A stretch of DNA of 48,708 nucleotides from Desulfobacteraceae bacterium (GTDB taxonomy: Bacteria; Desulfobacterota; Desulfobacteria; Desulfobacterales; JAABTS01). This document shows positions 33,421 to 41,950 of the stretch, piece by piece (position 1 is the first letter of the stretch; every line of letters starts with the position of its first letter). The notes below the pieces were generated by a model. It did no database searches and was not told the origin of the DNA. It saw only the letters and a program-made list of their open reading frames with translations. The position numbers were made by a program, and so were the translations under genes. The stretch is from assembly GCA_011389735.1 (NCBI GenBank), contig JAABTS010000025.1, positions 1-48,708 on the forward strand, in the 5' to 3' direction.

Positions 33421-34605
33421 ATGAAACCTGTCCAAATTGCCGGGAAAGTATACGATGTAGGCGTCAACGATTGGAATATCAGGGATTTCCACGGATATTC
33501 CACTCATATGGGAACAAGCTATAACGCCTTTTTGATTCTCGATGAAAAAAAGGTTTTAATCGATACGGTCAAAGCGGAGTACGCCGACAGATTGTTGGAT
33601 CATATTTCCGGGTTGATCGACCCGAAATCCATTGATTATGTGATCAGCAATCACACGGAGATGGATCATTCCGGAGCACTGCCCCGGATTATGCATCGGA
33701 TCGGAGAAGACAAACCGATTTTTTGTTCAAAAATGGGACATCGCAATCTAAGCCGCCATTTTTCGCAAAACTGGAATTACAAGCCCGTCGAGAGCGGCGA
33801 AACCCTATCCCTGGGCGCCGGAACCTTACAATTCATCGAAACCCGGATGCTTCACTGGCCGGACAGCATGTTCACATATCTGGTGGAAGACAAAATTTTA
33901 TTTTCAAGCGATGCATTCGGGCAGCATTATGCGGGCCAGGAAAAATTCGACGATGTGGTAGGCGCCGCTATTATGCCTCATGCGAAAAAATATTTCGCCA
34001 ATATTCTGATGCTTTATGCGCCTCTGATCCTCAAGCTCGTCGATCAAGTGACCCGGATGAACCTGGAGATCGACATGATTTGTCCGGATCATGGAATTAT
34101 CTGGCGCAAAGACCCGGGCAAAATCATCGACGCCTATGTGCAGTGGAGCAAGCAGGAAGGGATCGAAAAACAGGCCGTCATTGTGTATGACACCATGTGG
34201 AAAAGTACTGAAAAAATGGCCTACGCCGTTGCGGAAGGAATAGCGGAGGTTGGAGCCCTGGCGCGCCCCATGAAATTGAGGCAATGGCACAGAAGCGATG
34301 TGATGGCCGAAGTCCTGGACGCCAAAGCCGTCATTGTCGGATCGCCCACCTTGAATAACGGACTTTTTCCCACTGTGGCGGACTTTTTGACATACATGAA
34401 AGGTCTCAAACCGAAAAACAAGCTGGGCGCGGCTTTTGGATCATACGGGTGGAGCGGCGAATCCCCGAAAGTGGTGTACGAAGAACTCGAATCCATGGGA
34501 TTTGACATGATTGAATCACCCTTGAAAGTTCAATATGTCCCAGACAAAGATGCGATTAGCGCCTGCCTTGACCTTGGCCGAAAAATAGGAGAAGCGGTTT
34601 CATGA
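33421..34605 (+). CDS. roo: Flavodiiron protein (rubredoxin:oxygen oxidoreductase)
   Basis: The protein has 394 residues. A metallo-beta-lactamase-like domain (about 1-250) carries the diiron ligands His78-x-Glu80-x-Asp82-His83, with further ligands in MLHWPD, SSDAFGQH and CPDHGIIW. A flavodoxin domain (about 255-394) has TMWKSTEKMA and SPTLNNG for FMN. The enzyme reduces oxygen to water, or NO to N2O, with electrons from rubredoxin. The stop overlaps the next ATG (ATGA), so ferredoxin is translationally coupled. Confidence 0.96.
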   Translation: MKPVQIAGKVYDVGVNDWNIRDFHGYSTHMGTSYNAFLILDEKKVLIDTVKAEYADRLLDHISGLIDPKSIDYVISNHTEMDHSGALPRIMHRIGEDKPIFCSKMGHRNLSRHFSQNWNYKPVESGETLSLGAGTLQFIETRMLHWPDSMFTYLVEDKILFSSDAFGQHYAGQEKFDDVVGAAIMPHAKKYFANILMLYAPLILKLVDQVTRMNLEIDMICPDHGIIWRKDPGKIIDAYVQWSKQEGIEKQAVIVYDTMWKSTEKMAYAVAEGIAEVGALARPMKLRQWHRSDVMAEVLDAKAVIVGSPTLNNGLFPTVADFLTYMKGLKPKNKLGAAFGSYGWSGESPKVVYEELESMGFDMIESPLKVQYVPDKDAISACLDLGRKIGEAVS

Positions 34606-34796
34606 AACACCCCGTGGTCGAATTGAGCGCCTGTGTTCGATGCAACGTGTGTGTCGAAACGTGTCCGGCTGTTTTTGAAATGACCGATTCAGGATTTATC
34701 ATCGTGAAAGAACTGGATGTTTATCCTGAAGAAGACGTGAATGAAGCCATCAAGAATTGCCCGGAAGATTGCATTTTCTGGGAAGAAGAATCTTGA
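34602..34796 (+). CDS. Ferredoxin with one [4Fe-4S] cluster
   Basis: The protein has 64 residues. Cys11-x2-Cys14-x2-Cys17 and the remote Cys53-Pro form one cluster site, as in Desulfovibrio gigas ferredoxin. Cys21 and Cys57 are left over and could form a disulfide. The gene begins within the last codons of roo by an ATGA overlap. It could deliver electrons to the flavodiiron protein or to the neighbouring enzymes. Confidence 0.93.
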   Translation: MKHPVVELSACVRCNVCVETCPAVFEMTDSGFIIVKELDVYPEEDVNEAIKNCPEDCIFWEEES

Positions 34797-34820
34797 CCGC
34801 CTGGTGTCGTTGACCTTGCC

Positions 34821-35483
34821 ATGATTTCGAAAATGAGAGAAACCAGGCGCGTTGTTCGGGAGATCATTTCAAAGGGGGACGGCCGTTTTGACGGACTGCT
34901 CGAAATGCCGGCCCGTAAAGTGGTTAACCCCTTGATTTCGCTTCTGTGCAGCGTCGATGAGCGGATGAAGTGGGGCGCCGTGTCCGCCTTGGGCAGGGTG
35001 GTGTCCCGACTGGCGGAGCATGACAAGGAATCCGCAAGGGTGGTCATGCGCCGTTTGATGTGGCATTTGAATGACGAATCCGGAGGCGTCGGATGGGGAG
35101 TTCCCGAAGCAATGGCGGAGATCATGGCTCAAAGCCGGCCCATGGCTCTGGAATACTCTAAAATACTGGTCTCCTATATACGGGAGGACGGTAATTATCT
35201 TGAACACCCTGCTCTTCAGGCGGGGGCGCTATGGGGAATCGCCCGTATGGCGGAAGTCCGGCCCGAATTGGTTCAGGACGCCGGCCCCTGGATCCTCCCG
35301 TTTCTAACATCTTCCCGGCCTGGATTGCGCGGCCTGGCAGCTCTGGCCGCCGCAGGGCGGGATACGCCCGGATTGAAACCAGCGCTTGAAAAACTGGAAA
35401 CCGATTTCAATGTGATCCAAATTTACCAGAACGGATTCCTGGTTGAACGGTCCATTGCCGAACTGGCGAAATCCGTGCTTTAA
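34821..35483 (+). CDS. HEAT-repeat protein of the oxygen-defence island
   Basis: This 220-residue soluble protein consists of helical pairs of the HEAT type, for example NPLISLLCSVDERMKWGAVSALGRVVSRL and the segments HPALQAGALWGIARMAE and GLRGLAALAAAGRD. No cofactor site is seen. It starts 25 bases after ferredoxin, so it belongs to the same transcript. HEAT proteins of this kind are found with redox genes in Desulfovibrionales and relatives; the function is unknown to me, perhaps as an assembly or docking factor. Confidence 0.78.
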   Translation: MISKMRETRRVVREIISKGDGRFDGLLEMPARKVVNPLISLLCSVDERMKWGAVSALGRVVSRLAEHDKESARVVMRRLMWHLNDESGGVGWGVPEAMAEIMAQSRPMALEYSKILVSYIREDGNYLEHPALQAGALWGIARMAEVRPELVQDAGPWILPFLTSSRPGLRGLAALAAAGRDTPGLKPALEKLETDFNVIQIYQNGFLVERSIAELAKSVL

Positions 35484-35541
35484 ATTCCTGAAACCGGGCG
35501 TCCATGATTTTTGAAAACCACATGATAAAATAGAGATTATT

Positions 35542-36600
35542 ATGAACCCGATCGACTTGATTCCGTCACCGGATTCCATTCCCGTTCATTGGGGATGGTT
35601 TAAATTGTTCTTGACCGTCACTTTTTTCCTGCATTTGCTGCTCATGAACGCCATGGTGGGAACCGCCTTCATTTCGTTCGCCTGCCGGCGAAGTCCGCTG
35701 AAAGACCGGATCGGCGCCCTTGTGTCCAAAAATCTGACGCTTATCATTCCGTTTACAATCAATTTCGGAGTTGCGCCTCTACTTTTTCTTCAATTGCTTT
35801 ACGGCAATTTTATGTATGTGAGTTCACAGCTCATAGCCGTTTACTGGCTCTTTGCGGTGCTGCTGATGATGATCGTGTATTACGCCGCATATTATTCCAA
35901 ATTCAATTTTCCGAAATTGAAGGAAAAGTCCAAACTTTACCTTTCCGGAACGATCGTTATTTTGTTTTTAATGATCGCCTTCATTTTTTCCAACAACATG
36001 ACGCTGATGCTGAATCCTTCCGTGTGGATTCGATATTTCGACAACCCCCATGGAACTTTGCTCAATTTGGCCGATCCGTCGCTTATACCGCGCTTCCTCC
36101 ATTTTATGATCGCATCGGCGGCAGTCGGAGGGCTTTTTATTGCATTGCTGGGGCTAAATCCCATGAAGAAAGCGTCCGCCGACATACCGGTGGTCCATTA
36201 CGGAATGAAATGGTTCACCTATGCGACTTTGGTGCAGACGGTCGCCGGCTTCTGGTTTCTGATGAGCCTGCCGCGGGAGGTGATGCTTTTGTTTATGGGT
36301 GGGAGCGCTGTTCATACCGCGATATTGATGATATCTTTAGTTTTAACGGGCGTCGTCGTTTTATCCGGAATCTCAAACAGAGTGAAAACGTCGCTGGCCT
36401 CGGCGCTCGGACTTATATTCTTGATGGTAGTCATGCGGGATTTTGTCCGAACGGCTTACCTGCAACCGTATTTTGACCTATCCCGGCTTGAAGTGACCGG
36501 GCAATATTCTCCGCTCGTCATATTTCTAGCGGCTCTTGCTTTTGGCCTTGCAGGCGTGGTATATGTTCTTGGAATATCAATGCGAACAAAGGAGGGATAA
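35542..36600 (+). CDS. CydA-like polytopic membrane protein
   Basis: This 352-residue protein has about nine membrane helices. The segment TFFLHLLLMNAMVGT (His31) resembles the first haem region of CydA. INFGVAPLLFLQLLYGNFMYVSS resembles the INFALGVATG...FGTNWSYYS region, and RFLHFMIASAAVGG (His187) resembles the second haem region. The conserved acidic residues of the oxidase site in that region, the GRQPW motif and the Q-loop are missing. I infer a distant CydA-like cytochrome b that may bind one or two haems and pass electrons between quinol and a periplasmic partner. It follows the oxygen-defence genes. Confidence 0.55.
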   Translation: MNPIDLIPSPDSIPVHWGWFKLFLTVTFFLHLLLMNAMVGTAFISFACRRSPLKDRIGALVSKNLTLIIPFTINFGVAPLLFLQLLYGNFMYVSSQLIAVYWLFAVLLMMIVYYAAYYSKFNFPKLKEKSKLYLSGTIVILFLMIAFIFSNNMTLMLNPSVWIRYFDNPHGTLLNLADPSLIPRFLHFMIASAAVGGLFIALLGLNPMKKASADIPVVHYGMKWFTYATLVQTVAGFWFLMSLPREVMLLFMGGSAVHTAILMISLVLTGVVVLSGISNRVKTSLASALGLIFLMVVMRDFVRTAYLQPYFDLSRLEVTGQYSPLVIFLAALAFGLAGVVYVLGISMRTKEG

Positions 36601-36610
36601 ACAAAACATT

Positions 36611-37138
36611 ATGATCAATACAGTGAACACGCTTTCGGCGACCAGGCCGTTCATGAAGCTCCTGATTCTCCTGGCGGGCGTCGTTTTTTCGGCTCAGGCC
36701 GCCGCAGCAAACCCTGACGTAGTCCACCTTCATGATGGAAGCGTCATTACCGGAGAAATCGTAGGCTTTAAAGACGGAGTTTATTCGATTGAAACCGAAA
36801 ATATAGGTACGATTACAATCGAGAAATCCAAGATAAAGTCCATACAAAATCAATTTTCCGGCGACGAACCGGAACCTTCCAAAAAGACCGCTCCCGGCGT
36901 GCGGGTAGATCCGGGCCGGATTCAAAACATGCAGGAAGCCTTGATGGCCGATCAGGAAATTATGGAGATGATTCAAGCCCTGGAAAGCGACCCGAACGTC
37001 CAGGCTCTTATCAATGATCCGGAAATCAAAAAAGCGATTAACTCCGGAGATATCGGAACCCTGTTGTCCAATCCGGATTTCATGGATTTATTGAATAACC
37101 CCAAAATCAAAGAAATCAATAAAAAGATAGTTGAATGA
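36611..37138 (+). CDS. Exported protein with STI1-like repeats
   Basis: From the ATG at 36611 the protein has 175 residues. An export signal spans about 12-33 (PFMKLLILLAGVVFSAQAAA). A small beta domain follows (about 35-75: VVHLHDGSVITGEIVGFKDG), similar to Sm-like or SH3-like segments of lipoproteins. The C-terminal half has two copies of an STI1-like motif, with NPNVQALINDPEI-type and LLSNPDFMDLLNNPKI sequences, as known from chaperone-binding proteins. The GGAGGG of the upstream gene end may serve as its ribosome binding site, though the spacing of about 14 bases is long. It is predicted periplasmic. Confidence 0.7.
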   Translation: MINTVNTLSATRPFMKLLILLAGVVFSAQAAAANPDVVHLHDGSVITGEIVGFKDGVYSIETENIGTITIEKSKIKSIQNQFSGDEPEPSKKTAPGVRVDPGRIQNMQEALMADQEIMEMIQALESDPNVQALINDPEIKKAINSGDIGTLLSNPDFMDLLNNPKIKEINKKIVE

Positions 37139-37171
37139 TTTTTCTTTTAACCAAAACGCGAAAGGAATTGT

Positions 37172-37720
37172 ATGAATTTTAAGAAGCATTTCGAACTTGC
37201 ATGGAACCTCACTCTCAAGAATATTATGTCATTGATTATCATGACACTGGTTTATCTTGTCGTGAGCGGCTTGACGCTGGGTATATTGGCGCCGGTTCTC
37301 ACCGCCGGGTACATGCAATCGCTCCTACAGCTTGTCAGAACCCGCCGCGAACCGAAAGTACAGGATCTGTTTTCGCACATGAATTTGTTCTTGCCGCTGT
37401 TTGCATTTGGACTGGCGGTGTTCATCCTGATACTACTGGGATCGTTGTTGATCCTGCCGGGGATTTTGATCGCTTTGTTTATCAGCTATAGCATGATTTT
37501 CATGATCCCCCTCATGACCGATAAAGGCATGGGGCTGGTTGACGCCGTCAAGGCCAGTTTCAATATTTCTATCGATAAAGCTCATGCGATGGATCACGCG
37601 ATAATGGTGGTCATCTATCTCGCGCTTATATGGGTCGGCGGTTTGGTTGTAGTGGGAACATTGTTCACCTGCCCTCTGGCGACGCTTTTCCTCCTGTCGA
37701 TTTATGAGGAGCGGGTATAA
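37172..37720 (+). CDS. Small polytopic membrane protein
   Basis: This 182-residue protein has four to five membrane helices (for example LIIMTLVYLVVSGLTLGILAP and LFAFGLAVFILILLGSLLILP). The layout, with a soluble LLQLVRTRREPKVQDLF loop between helix pairs and a LVDAVKASFNIS amphipathic helix, resembles YciC/DUF975-type integral membrane proteins. No catalytic residue stands out. It lies between two small genes of the same strand with short spacers, so it is probably part of a four-gene unit from 35542 to 38011. Confidence 0.7.
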   Translation: MNFKKHFELAWNLTLKNIMSLIIMTLVYLVVSGLTLGILAPVLTAGYMQSLLQLVRTRREPKVQDLFSHMNLFLPLFAFGLAVFILILLGSLLILPGILIALFISYSMIFMIPLMTDKGMGLVDAVKASFNISIDKAHAMDHAIMVVIYLALIWVGGLVVVGTLFTCPLATLFLLSIYEERV

Positions 37721-37741
37721 AACAAAACAAGGAGCGAATTC

Positions 37742-38011
37742 ATGGATTCCAAACGATTTAAATATTCGATTTGTTATGTTCAGGATTTGCGGGTCACTCA
37801 TGTGAACGGCCGATGGAACGGAAAAATAAAACTGGAAGACGCTGCGGACAGCCCTGAAGCCGCCTTGAATTCATGCCCGGAATTATACGCCTTTCTCGAT
37901 GAATACGGCGAGGAAGGCTGGGAAATGATCGGCCTTACGGAAAAGGCTGTGGACCAGAACTCCGGAACCGGAGGGGATCGAGAATTATATTTTAAAAAAG
38001 AGATCGCCTGA
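37742..38011 (+). CDS. Small hypothetical protein (DUF4177-like)
   Basis: This 89-residue soluble protein has an AAGGAG site before the ATG. The pattern with an initial strand YSICYVQDL, then LDEYGEEGWEMIGLTEK and a final strand ELYFKKEI, is like the DUF4177 fold. I do not know its role. The gene ends just before a strong bidirectional terminator, so it closes the transcript that began near 35542. Confidence 0.6.
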   Translation: MDSKRFKYSICYVQDLRVTHVNGRWNGKIKLEDAADSPEAALNSCPELYAFLDEYGEEGWEMIGLTEKAVDQNSGTGGDRELYFKKEIA

Positions 38012-38040
38012 ATTTCTTTACGGGAAGATCCGATAAAAAG

Positions 38041-38092
38041 GGCGGAATCGCTACAGGTTTTCAGAAATTAACCTTTTCGATTCCGCCTTTTT
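38041..38092. terminator. Bidirectional terminator with a family A arm in its loop
   Basis: GGCGGAATCG at 38041-38050 pairs perfectly with CGATTCCGCC at 38078-38087. TTTTT follows on the right and AAAAAG precedes on the left, so it works for both convergent genes. The loop contains CTACAGGTTTTCAGAAATTA, a complete family A end. Confidence 0.85.
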
Positions 38093-38121
38093 ATGTGAAA
38101 TGTGCTTTTACCTGAGCATAA

Positions 38122-38784
38122 TTACGATTTTTTCAGCTTTCGCCGTGAAAATGCAACGAGCAGCAACAGGCCCGATCCGACCATGAACAATGTCGCCGGT
38201 TCGGGGACCGTTGTCGGTGTGGCGATAAAAGATTCGCTGCCTTCGCCGGCAAATCCTTGAACGTGGATTCCGACCATCATGGGGCCGTTGTCCAGAGCCT
38301 GGATGATATCGGCAAATTCATACGCCGATCCAGTGGCGTCGTTGTTCAAATTGAACAGGATCCCTAATGCTTCGCCGGGGTTTACGCCGCTGGGCTGGGT
38401 TGGCGAATCTGAATCATAGCTGTAGTTCGAAGAAAAATTAAAACTGTTTCCGCCGGGAAGATTTCCCGGGCTCGCGCCTTCAGTGTAGTCCACCCCGCTG
38501 GTAGAATAAATGAAATCGGCGAATGACAGCATTGGAACATCGTCGTCAAAATAAATATCCGTTATGGACGCATCTTCCGGACCGCTGTTTGAGAATTTGA
38601 ACAATACTTGATCGCTGTCTCCAAAGGCTTCGACATTTAAAAAAAGCTGACTTTCACCGATAACAGCATCAATTGGGTTATTGGCGGTGATATTTTCGAA
38701 TCCGTATGTAACCGCCGATGCGGAGCCCGTCATTAAGAAAAACACAACTAAAAAGCCCATTAAAAATAAAAACCTCTTGTTCAT
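38122..38784 (-). CDS. PEP-CTERM sorted surface protein
   Basis: The protein has 220 residues. A signal peptide (about 1-25, FLFLMGFLVVFFLMTGSASA) begins the sequence. The middle is a secreted, Asp/Asn/Ser-rich beta-type domain (about 28-185). It ends with VPEPATLFMVGSGLLLL, then AFSRRKLKK: the PEP-CTERM signal recognised by exosortase, with the motif, a membrane helix and a basic tail. AAGGAGG precedes the start. No exosortase or EPS genes are in the window, so the processing machinery lies elsewhere. It may be a component of the extracellular matrix. Confidence 0.9.
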   Translation of the reverse strand: MNKRFLFLMGFLVVFFLMTGSASAVTYGFENITANNPIDAVIGESQLFLNVEAFGDSDQVLFKFSNSGPEDASITDIYFDDDVPMLSFADFIYSTSGVDYTEGASPGNLPGGNSFNFSSNYSYDSDSPTQPSGVNPGEALGILFNLNNDATGSAYEFADIIQALDNGPMMVGIHVQGFAGEGSESFIATPTTVPEPATLFMVGSGLLLLVAFSRRKLKKS

Positions 38785-38886
38785 GATGATACCTCCTTGC
38801 TTGAAACAATGTTGAAAAAAAAATGAATTGTGATCATTGATCCCGACTTCAATATTTAAGTTTGTCTCACCTCCTTTAACGGTTGA

Positions 38887-38991
38887 TATAGCCTTTCAGA
38901 CATTAAATTTCAGCAGGTTATCGGTCGGAAACATACGACTTGCATTATCTCCTTCCCCTATCCTTCTGAAACGTAAAATCTGAAAACCTAT
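38887..38991. repeat. Family B palindromic repeat, inverted
   Basis: The left arm TATAGCCTTTCAGACATTAA and the right arm GTAAAATCTGAAAACCTAT pair with each other. The core GTTATCGGTCG at 38917-38927 is the reverse complement of the CGACCGATAAC seen in the other copies. It is followed by ATTATCTCC, the other half of the core hairpin. It lies between the divergent PEP-CTERM and MMPL genes. Confidence 0.75.
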
Positions 38992-38999
38992 GATAAAAG

Positions 39000-39070
39000 A
39001 AAATCCTCAATCAAATTTCACTGCGTTTCGGCCCGCTGCTTTGTGAATTATAATTTCTTAAAATCCTCTT
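39000..39070. repeat. Degenerate family A repeat next to family B
   Basis: ATCAAATTTCACTGCGTTTC and GGCCCGCTGCTTTGTGAATT, then TATAATTTCTTAAAATCC, are recognisable pieces of the family A unit. Both arms are decayed. It directly follows the inverted family B copy, the opposite order to the composite at 31626. Confidence 0.5.
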
Positions 39071-39372
39071 AAATCCATAGATGTTAAAGATTAAATAAAT
39101 ATGAAAGTTTTGTCAAGAGGTATCCTTCTTTATATTCTCCGGCGACAACCAATACCAACATAATCGGGCCTGGTTTTGAAACCTCGGAGATCCGTATCTG
39201 ATTTTCAAATTTCCTATATATCAAGACGAATATGGAATCGAGCCCCACAATGATTTCGACGATTCGATTTTTCTTGAATCAAAACCGATAGGCTGATATG
39301 GATACTATCGTTTTTAAAGTATTTTGAAATTTTCTCGAACAATAATCGTTAACCTGAATTAAAAGAAAAATT

Positions 39373-41898
39373 ATGACATCGTTCACGCAAAAAATCACTG
39401 ATTTTATCGAAAGATATGTTATCGAGCAACCTAAACTCACCATCATCATCTTGATCATCGCCATGTCGATCCTGGGTTACAAGGCCAGGGATTTCACTAT
39501 TGACGCGTCATCCGAAACCCTGCTCCTCGAAAACGACAAGGATTTACAAACCTGGCGAGAGGTGAACAAACGGTACGGGGTAAATGATTTTCTGATCATC
39601 GCCTATACTCCTGAAAACGGCGACCTGTTTTCGGATGACACCCTGGATTCGATTTCACGCCTCAGGAATGAATTGTCCAGTCTGGAAAAAGTCACGTCCG
39701 CCTTTACGATCCTGGATGTTCCACTTCTGGAAAGCCCGCCAATGTCGTATTCGGAAATCAAGGAGGGGGTGAGGAAACTGGAATCTCCGGAAACCGACCG
39801 TGAGCTTGCCAGGATAGAATTCAAGGAAAGTCCGTTTTACCGGAATCTGATCGTCAGTCCCGATCTCAAAACCACCGCTTTGATTTTAAACCTCGAAATC
39901 GACGAGACTTACCGGCGGCTTCAGGAAAAACGCCGGGAATTAGTGGAAAAGAAACACAACGATACGTTAACGCCCGCCGAGTCAAAGGAACTTGACGCTC
40001 TGGTTGAAAGAATTCGGTCAAGATTGGACCGGCTGAACAAGGAGCAGCATGAAAATATAACGGCGGTTCGCGCCATCATGGATAAGTACAGGGATGATGC
40101 GGAGCTTTTTCTAGGCGGAGTCAGCATGATCGCCGATGATATGATCACCTTCATTAAAAACGATCTGAAGGTTTTCGGCCTGGGAGTCTTTTTTCTTTTG
40201 TTGATTATGCTCGGAATCATATTCCGGAAAATTCGCTGGGTAGTTCTTCCGATGCTTTGCTGCGGGATTTCCGTTGTAGCCATGATGGGAATTCTGGGTA
40301 CGTTCGGATGGGATGTTACGGTCATTTCATCCAATTTCGTTTCCCTTCAGCTCATTATCACGCTCGCCATCATTATCCATTTAATGGTCAGGTATAGGGA
40401 ATATTTGATCAATTACCCGGAGGCGAGCCAGAAGGAGCTGGTCGTGATGACAATCCGATCCAAGTTTACTCCGTGTCTTTACGCCGTGATGACCACAATC
40501 GCGGGTTTCAGCTCCCTGCTTTTGTGTGATATTCTGCCGGTGATCAATTTCGGATGGATGATGAGCGCCGGTATAACGGTGTCTCTCATTCTGACCTTTA
40601 TCCTGTTTCCGGCCTGCGTCGTTCTTTTAAAAAAGGAACAGATTCCGAAACAGTCGGACAATCCGAAATTTTCAGTCGTTCATTTAGCCGCCCGATTCAC
40701 CGAAAAAAACGGCGCCCTTGTTCTTACCGCCACCGCCGTTCTTTTTGTATTCAGCGTCATCGGGGTTTCCAGGCTGGCCGTGGAAAACAGTTTTATCGAT
40801 TATTTCAAGGAATCCACTGAAATTCACCAGGGCATGCTGATTATAGATCGTAAACTGGGCGGCACCACGCCTTTGGATGTAATTGTGAAATTCGAAGATA
40901 TGGATGAATTGCTCGGCGAAGAATATGCGATGACCGAGGAGGAAGAGGCCTTTCTCGATCCCTTCGGCGAAGAGAGCGAGGAGCCGGAGGACAAGGGAAA
41001 ATACTGGTTCACGCCCGACCGGATGGAAATAGTTGAAAAGGTTCATGACTATCTTGAAAAACAGCCGGAAACAGGCAAAGTACTCTCCCTCGCCACGCTC
41101 CTTAAAATCGGCCGGAAGCTAAATGACGGAGAGTCTCTGGACAGCCTCGAATTATCGATTCTACACGCCAAGCTTCCGGAAAAATTCAAATCCATGATTT
41201 TAGATCCATATCTTTCCATTGAAAATGATGAAGTCCGGTTCATGATCCGGATTAAGGATTCTCTGGAGGATCTCAAACGGAACGTCTTTCTTGAACGGAT
41301 AAGGCGTGATCTGGAGAGCCGGTTGAACTTGAAACCGGAGCAATTCGAGCTGACCGGAACCATGGTGCTGTATAACAACATGCTGCAAAGCTTGTTCAGG
41401 TCTCAGATTTTGACCCTCGGCTTTGTCGCTCTGGCGCTTACGGCGATGTTTCTTATTCTGTTCAGATCGTTTTCCGTGGCGCTCATCGGATTATTCCCGA
41501 ATCTGTTCGCTTCCGGAGCGGTCCTTGGCGTCATGGGCTGGATGAACATTCCTCTCGATATGATGACCATCACCATCGCGGCCATCAGCGTCGGGATCGC
41601 CGTCGATGACACGATTCATTATATTTACCGGTTCAAGGATGAAATCAGGAAGGACGGAAGCTATATCAACTCGCTTCATAGATGCCACGGAAGTATCGGG
41701 CACGCCATGTATTACACCTCGATCACTGTGATTATCGGTTTTTCGATTCTAATGCTGTCCAATTTTTATCCGACAATCTATTTTGGTCTGTTCACAGGGC
41801 TGGCCATGCTGCTGGCGTTGACTGCGGCCTTGACACTGCTTCCAAGATTGTTGATATTGTTTAAACCTTTCGGACCGGACGCTCAGGACGCAAAATAA
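39373..41898 (+). CDS. RND-superfamily MMPL-type transporter
   Basis: This 841-residue inner-membrane protein has an N-terminal helix at about 20-40, a large periplasmic loop (about 45-260), a bundle of about five helices (265-435), a second periplasmic loop (450-670) and a final helix bundle (675-835). The second half carries VGIAVDDTIHYIYRFKDE and GLFPNLFASGAVLGVMGW, hallmarks of the MMPL group. Such proteins move hydrophobic compounds such as hopanoids or lipids. An acidic insertion (EEEEAFLDPFGEESEEPEDKG) lies in the second loop. No membrane-fusion or outer-membrane partner is next to it. A weak ribosome binding site precedes the ATG. Confidence 0.9.
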   Translation: MTSFTQKITDFIERYVIEQPKLTIIILIIAMSILGYKARDFTIDASSETLLLENDKDLQTWREVNKRYGVNDFLIIAYTPENGDLFSDDTLDSISRLRNELSSLEKVTSAFTILDVPLLESPPMSYSEIKEGVRKLESPETDRELARIEFKESPFYRNLIVSPDLKTTALILNLEIDETYRRLQEKRRELVEKKHNDTLTPAESKELDALVERIRSRLDRLNKEQHENITAVRAIMDKYRDDAELFLGGVSMIADDMITFIKNDLKVFGLGVFFLLLIMLGIIFRKIRWVVLPMLCCGISVVAMMGILGTFGWDVTVISSNFVSLQLIITLAIIIHLMVRYREYLINYPEASQKELVVMTIRSKFTPCLYAVMTTIAGFSSLLLCDILPVINFGWMMSAGITVSLILTFILFPACVVLLKKEQIPKQSDNPKFSVVHLAARFTEKNGALVLTATAVLFVFSVIGVSRLAVENSFIDYFKESTEIHQGMLIIDRKLGGTTPLDVIVKFEDMDELLGEEYAMTEEEEAFLDPFGEESEEPEDKGKYWFTPDRMEIVEKVHDYLEKQPETGKVLSLATLLKIGRKLNDGESLDSLELSILHAKLPEKFKSMILDPYLSIENDEVRFMIRIKDSLEDLKRNVFLERIRRDLESRLNLKPEQFELTGTMVLYNNMLQSLFRSQILTLGFVALALTAMFLILFRSFSVALIGLFPNLFASGAVLGVMGWMNIPLDMMTITIAAISVGIAVDDTIHYIYRFKDEIRKDGSYINSLHRCHGSIGHAMYYTSITVIIGFSILMLSNFYPTIYFGLFTGLAMLLALTAALTLLPRLLILFKPFGPDAQDAK

Positions 41899-41950
41899 TA
41901 AAGACGGTCCCGCAGAAGTACCCAATATTTGGAGAATGTATAATTGGATA

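Larger units (their letters stand above)
38785..39372. other. Divergent spacer with repeats
   Basis: About 590 bases without a supported gene lie between the PEP-CTERM gene and the transporter gene. They contain an inverted family B copy (38887-38991), a degenerate family A copy (about 39000-39070) and a faint family C-like left end (GGGCCTGGTTTTGAAACCTC near 39165). The promoters of both genes should lie here. Confidence 0.5.
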
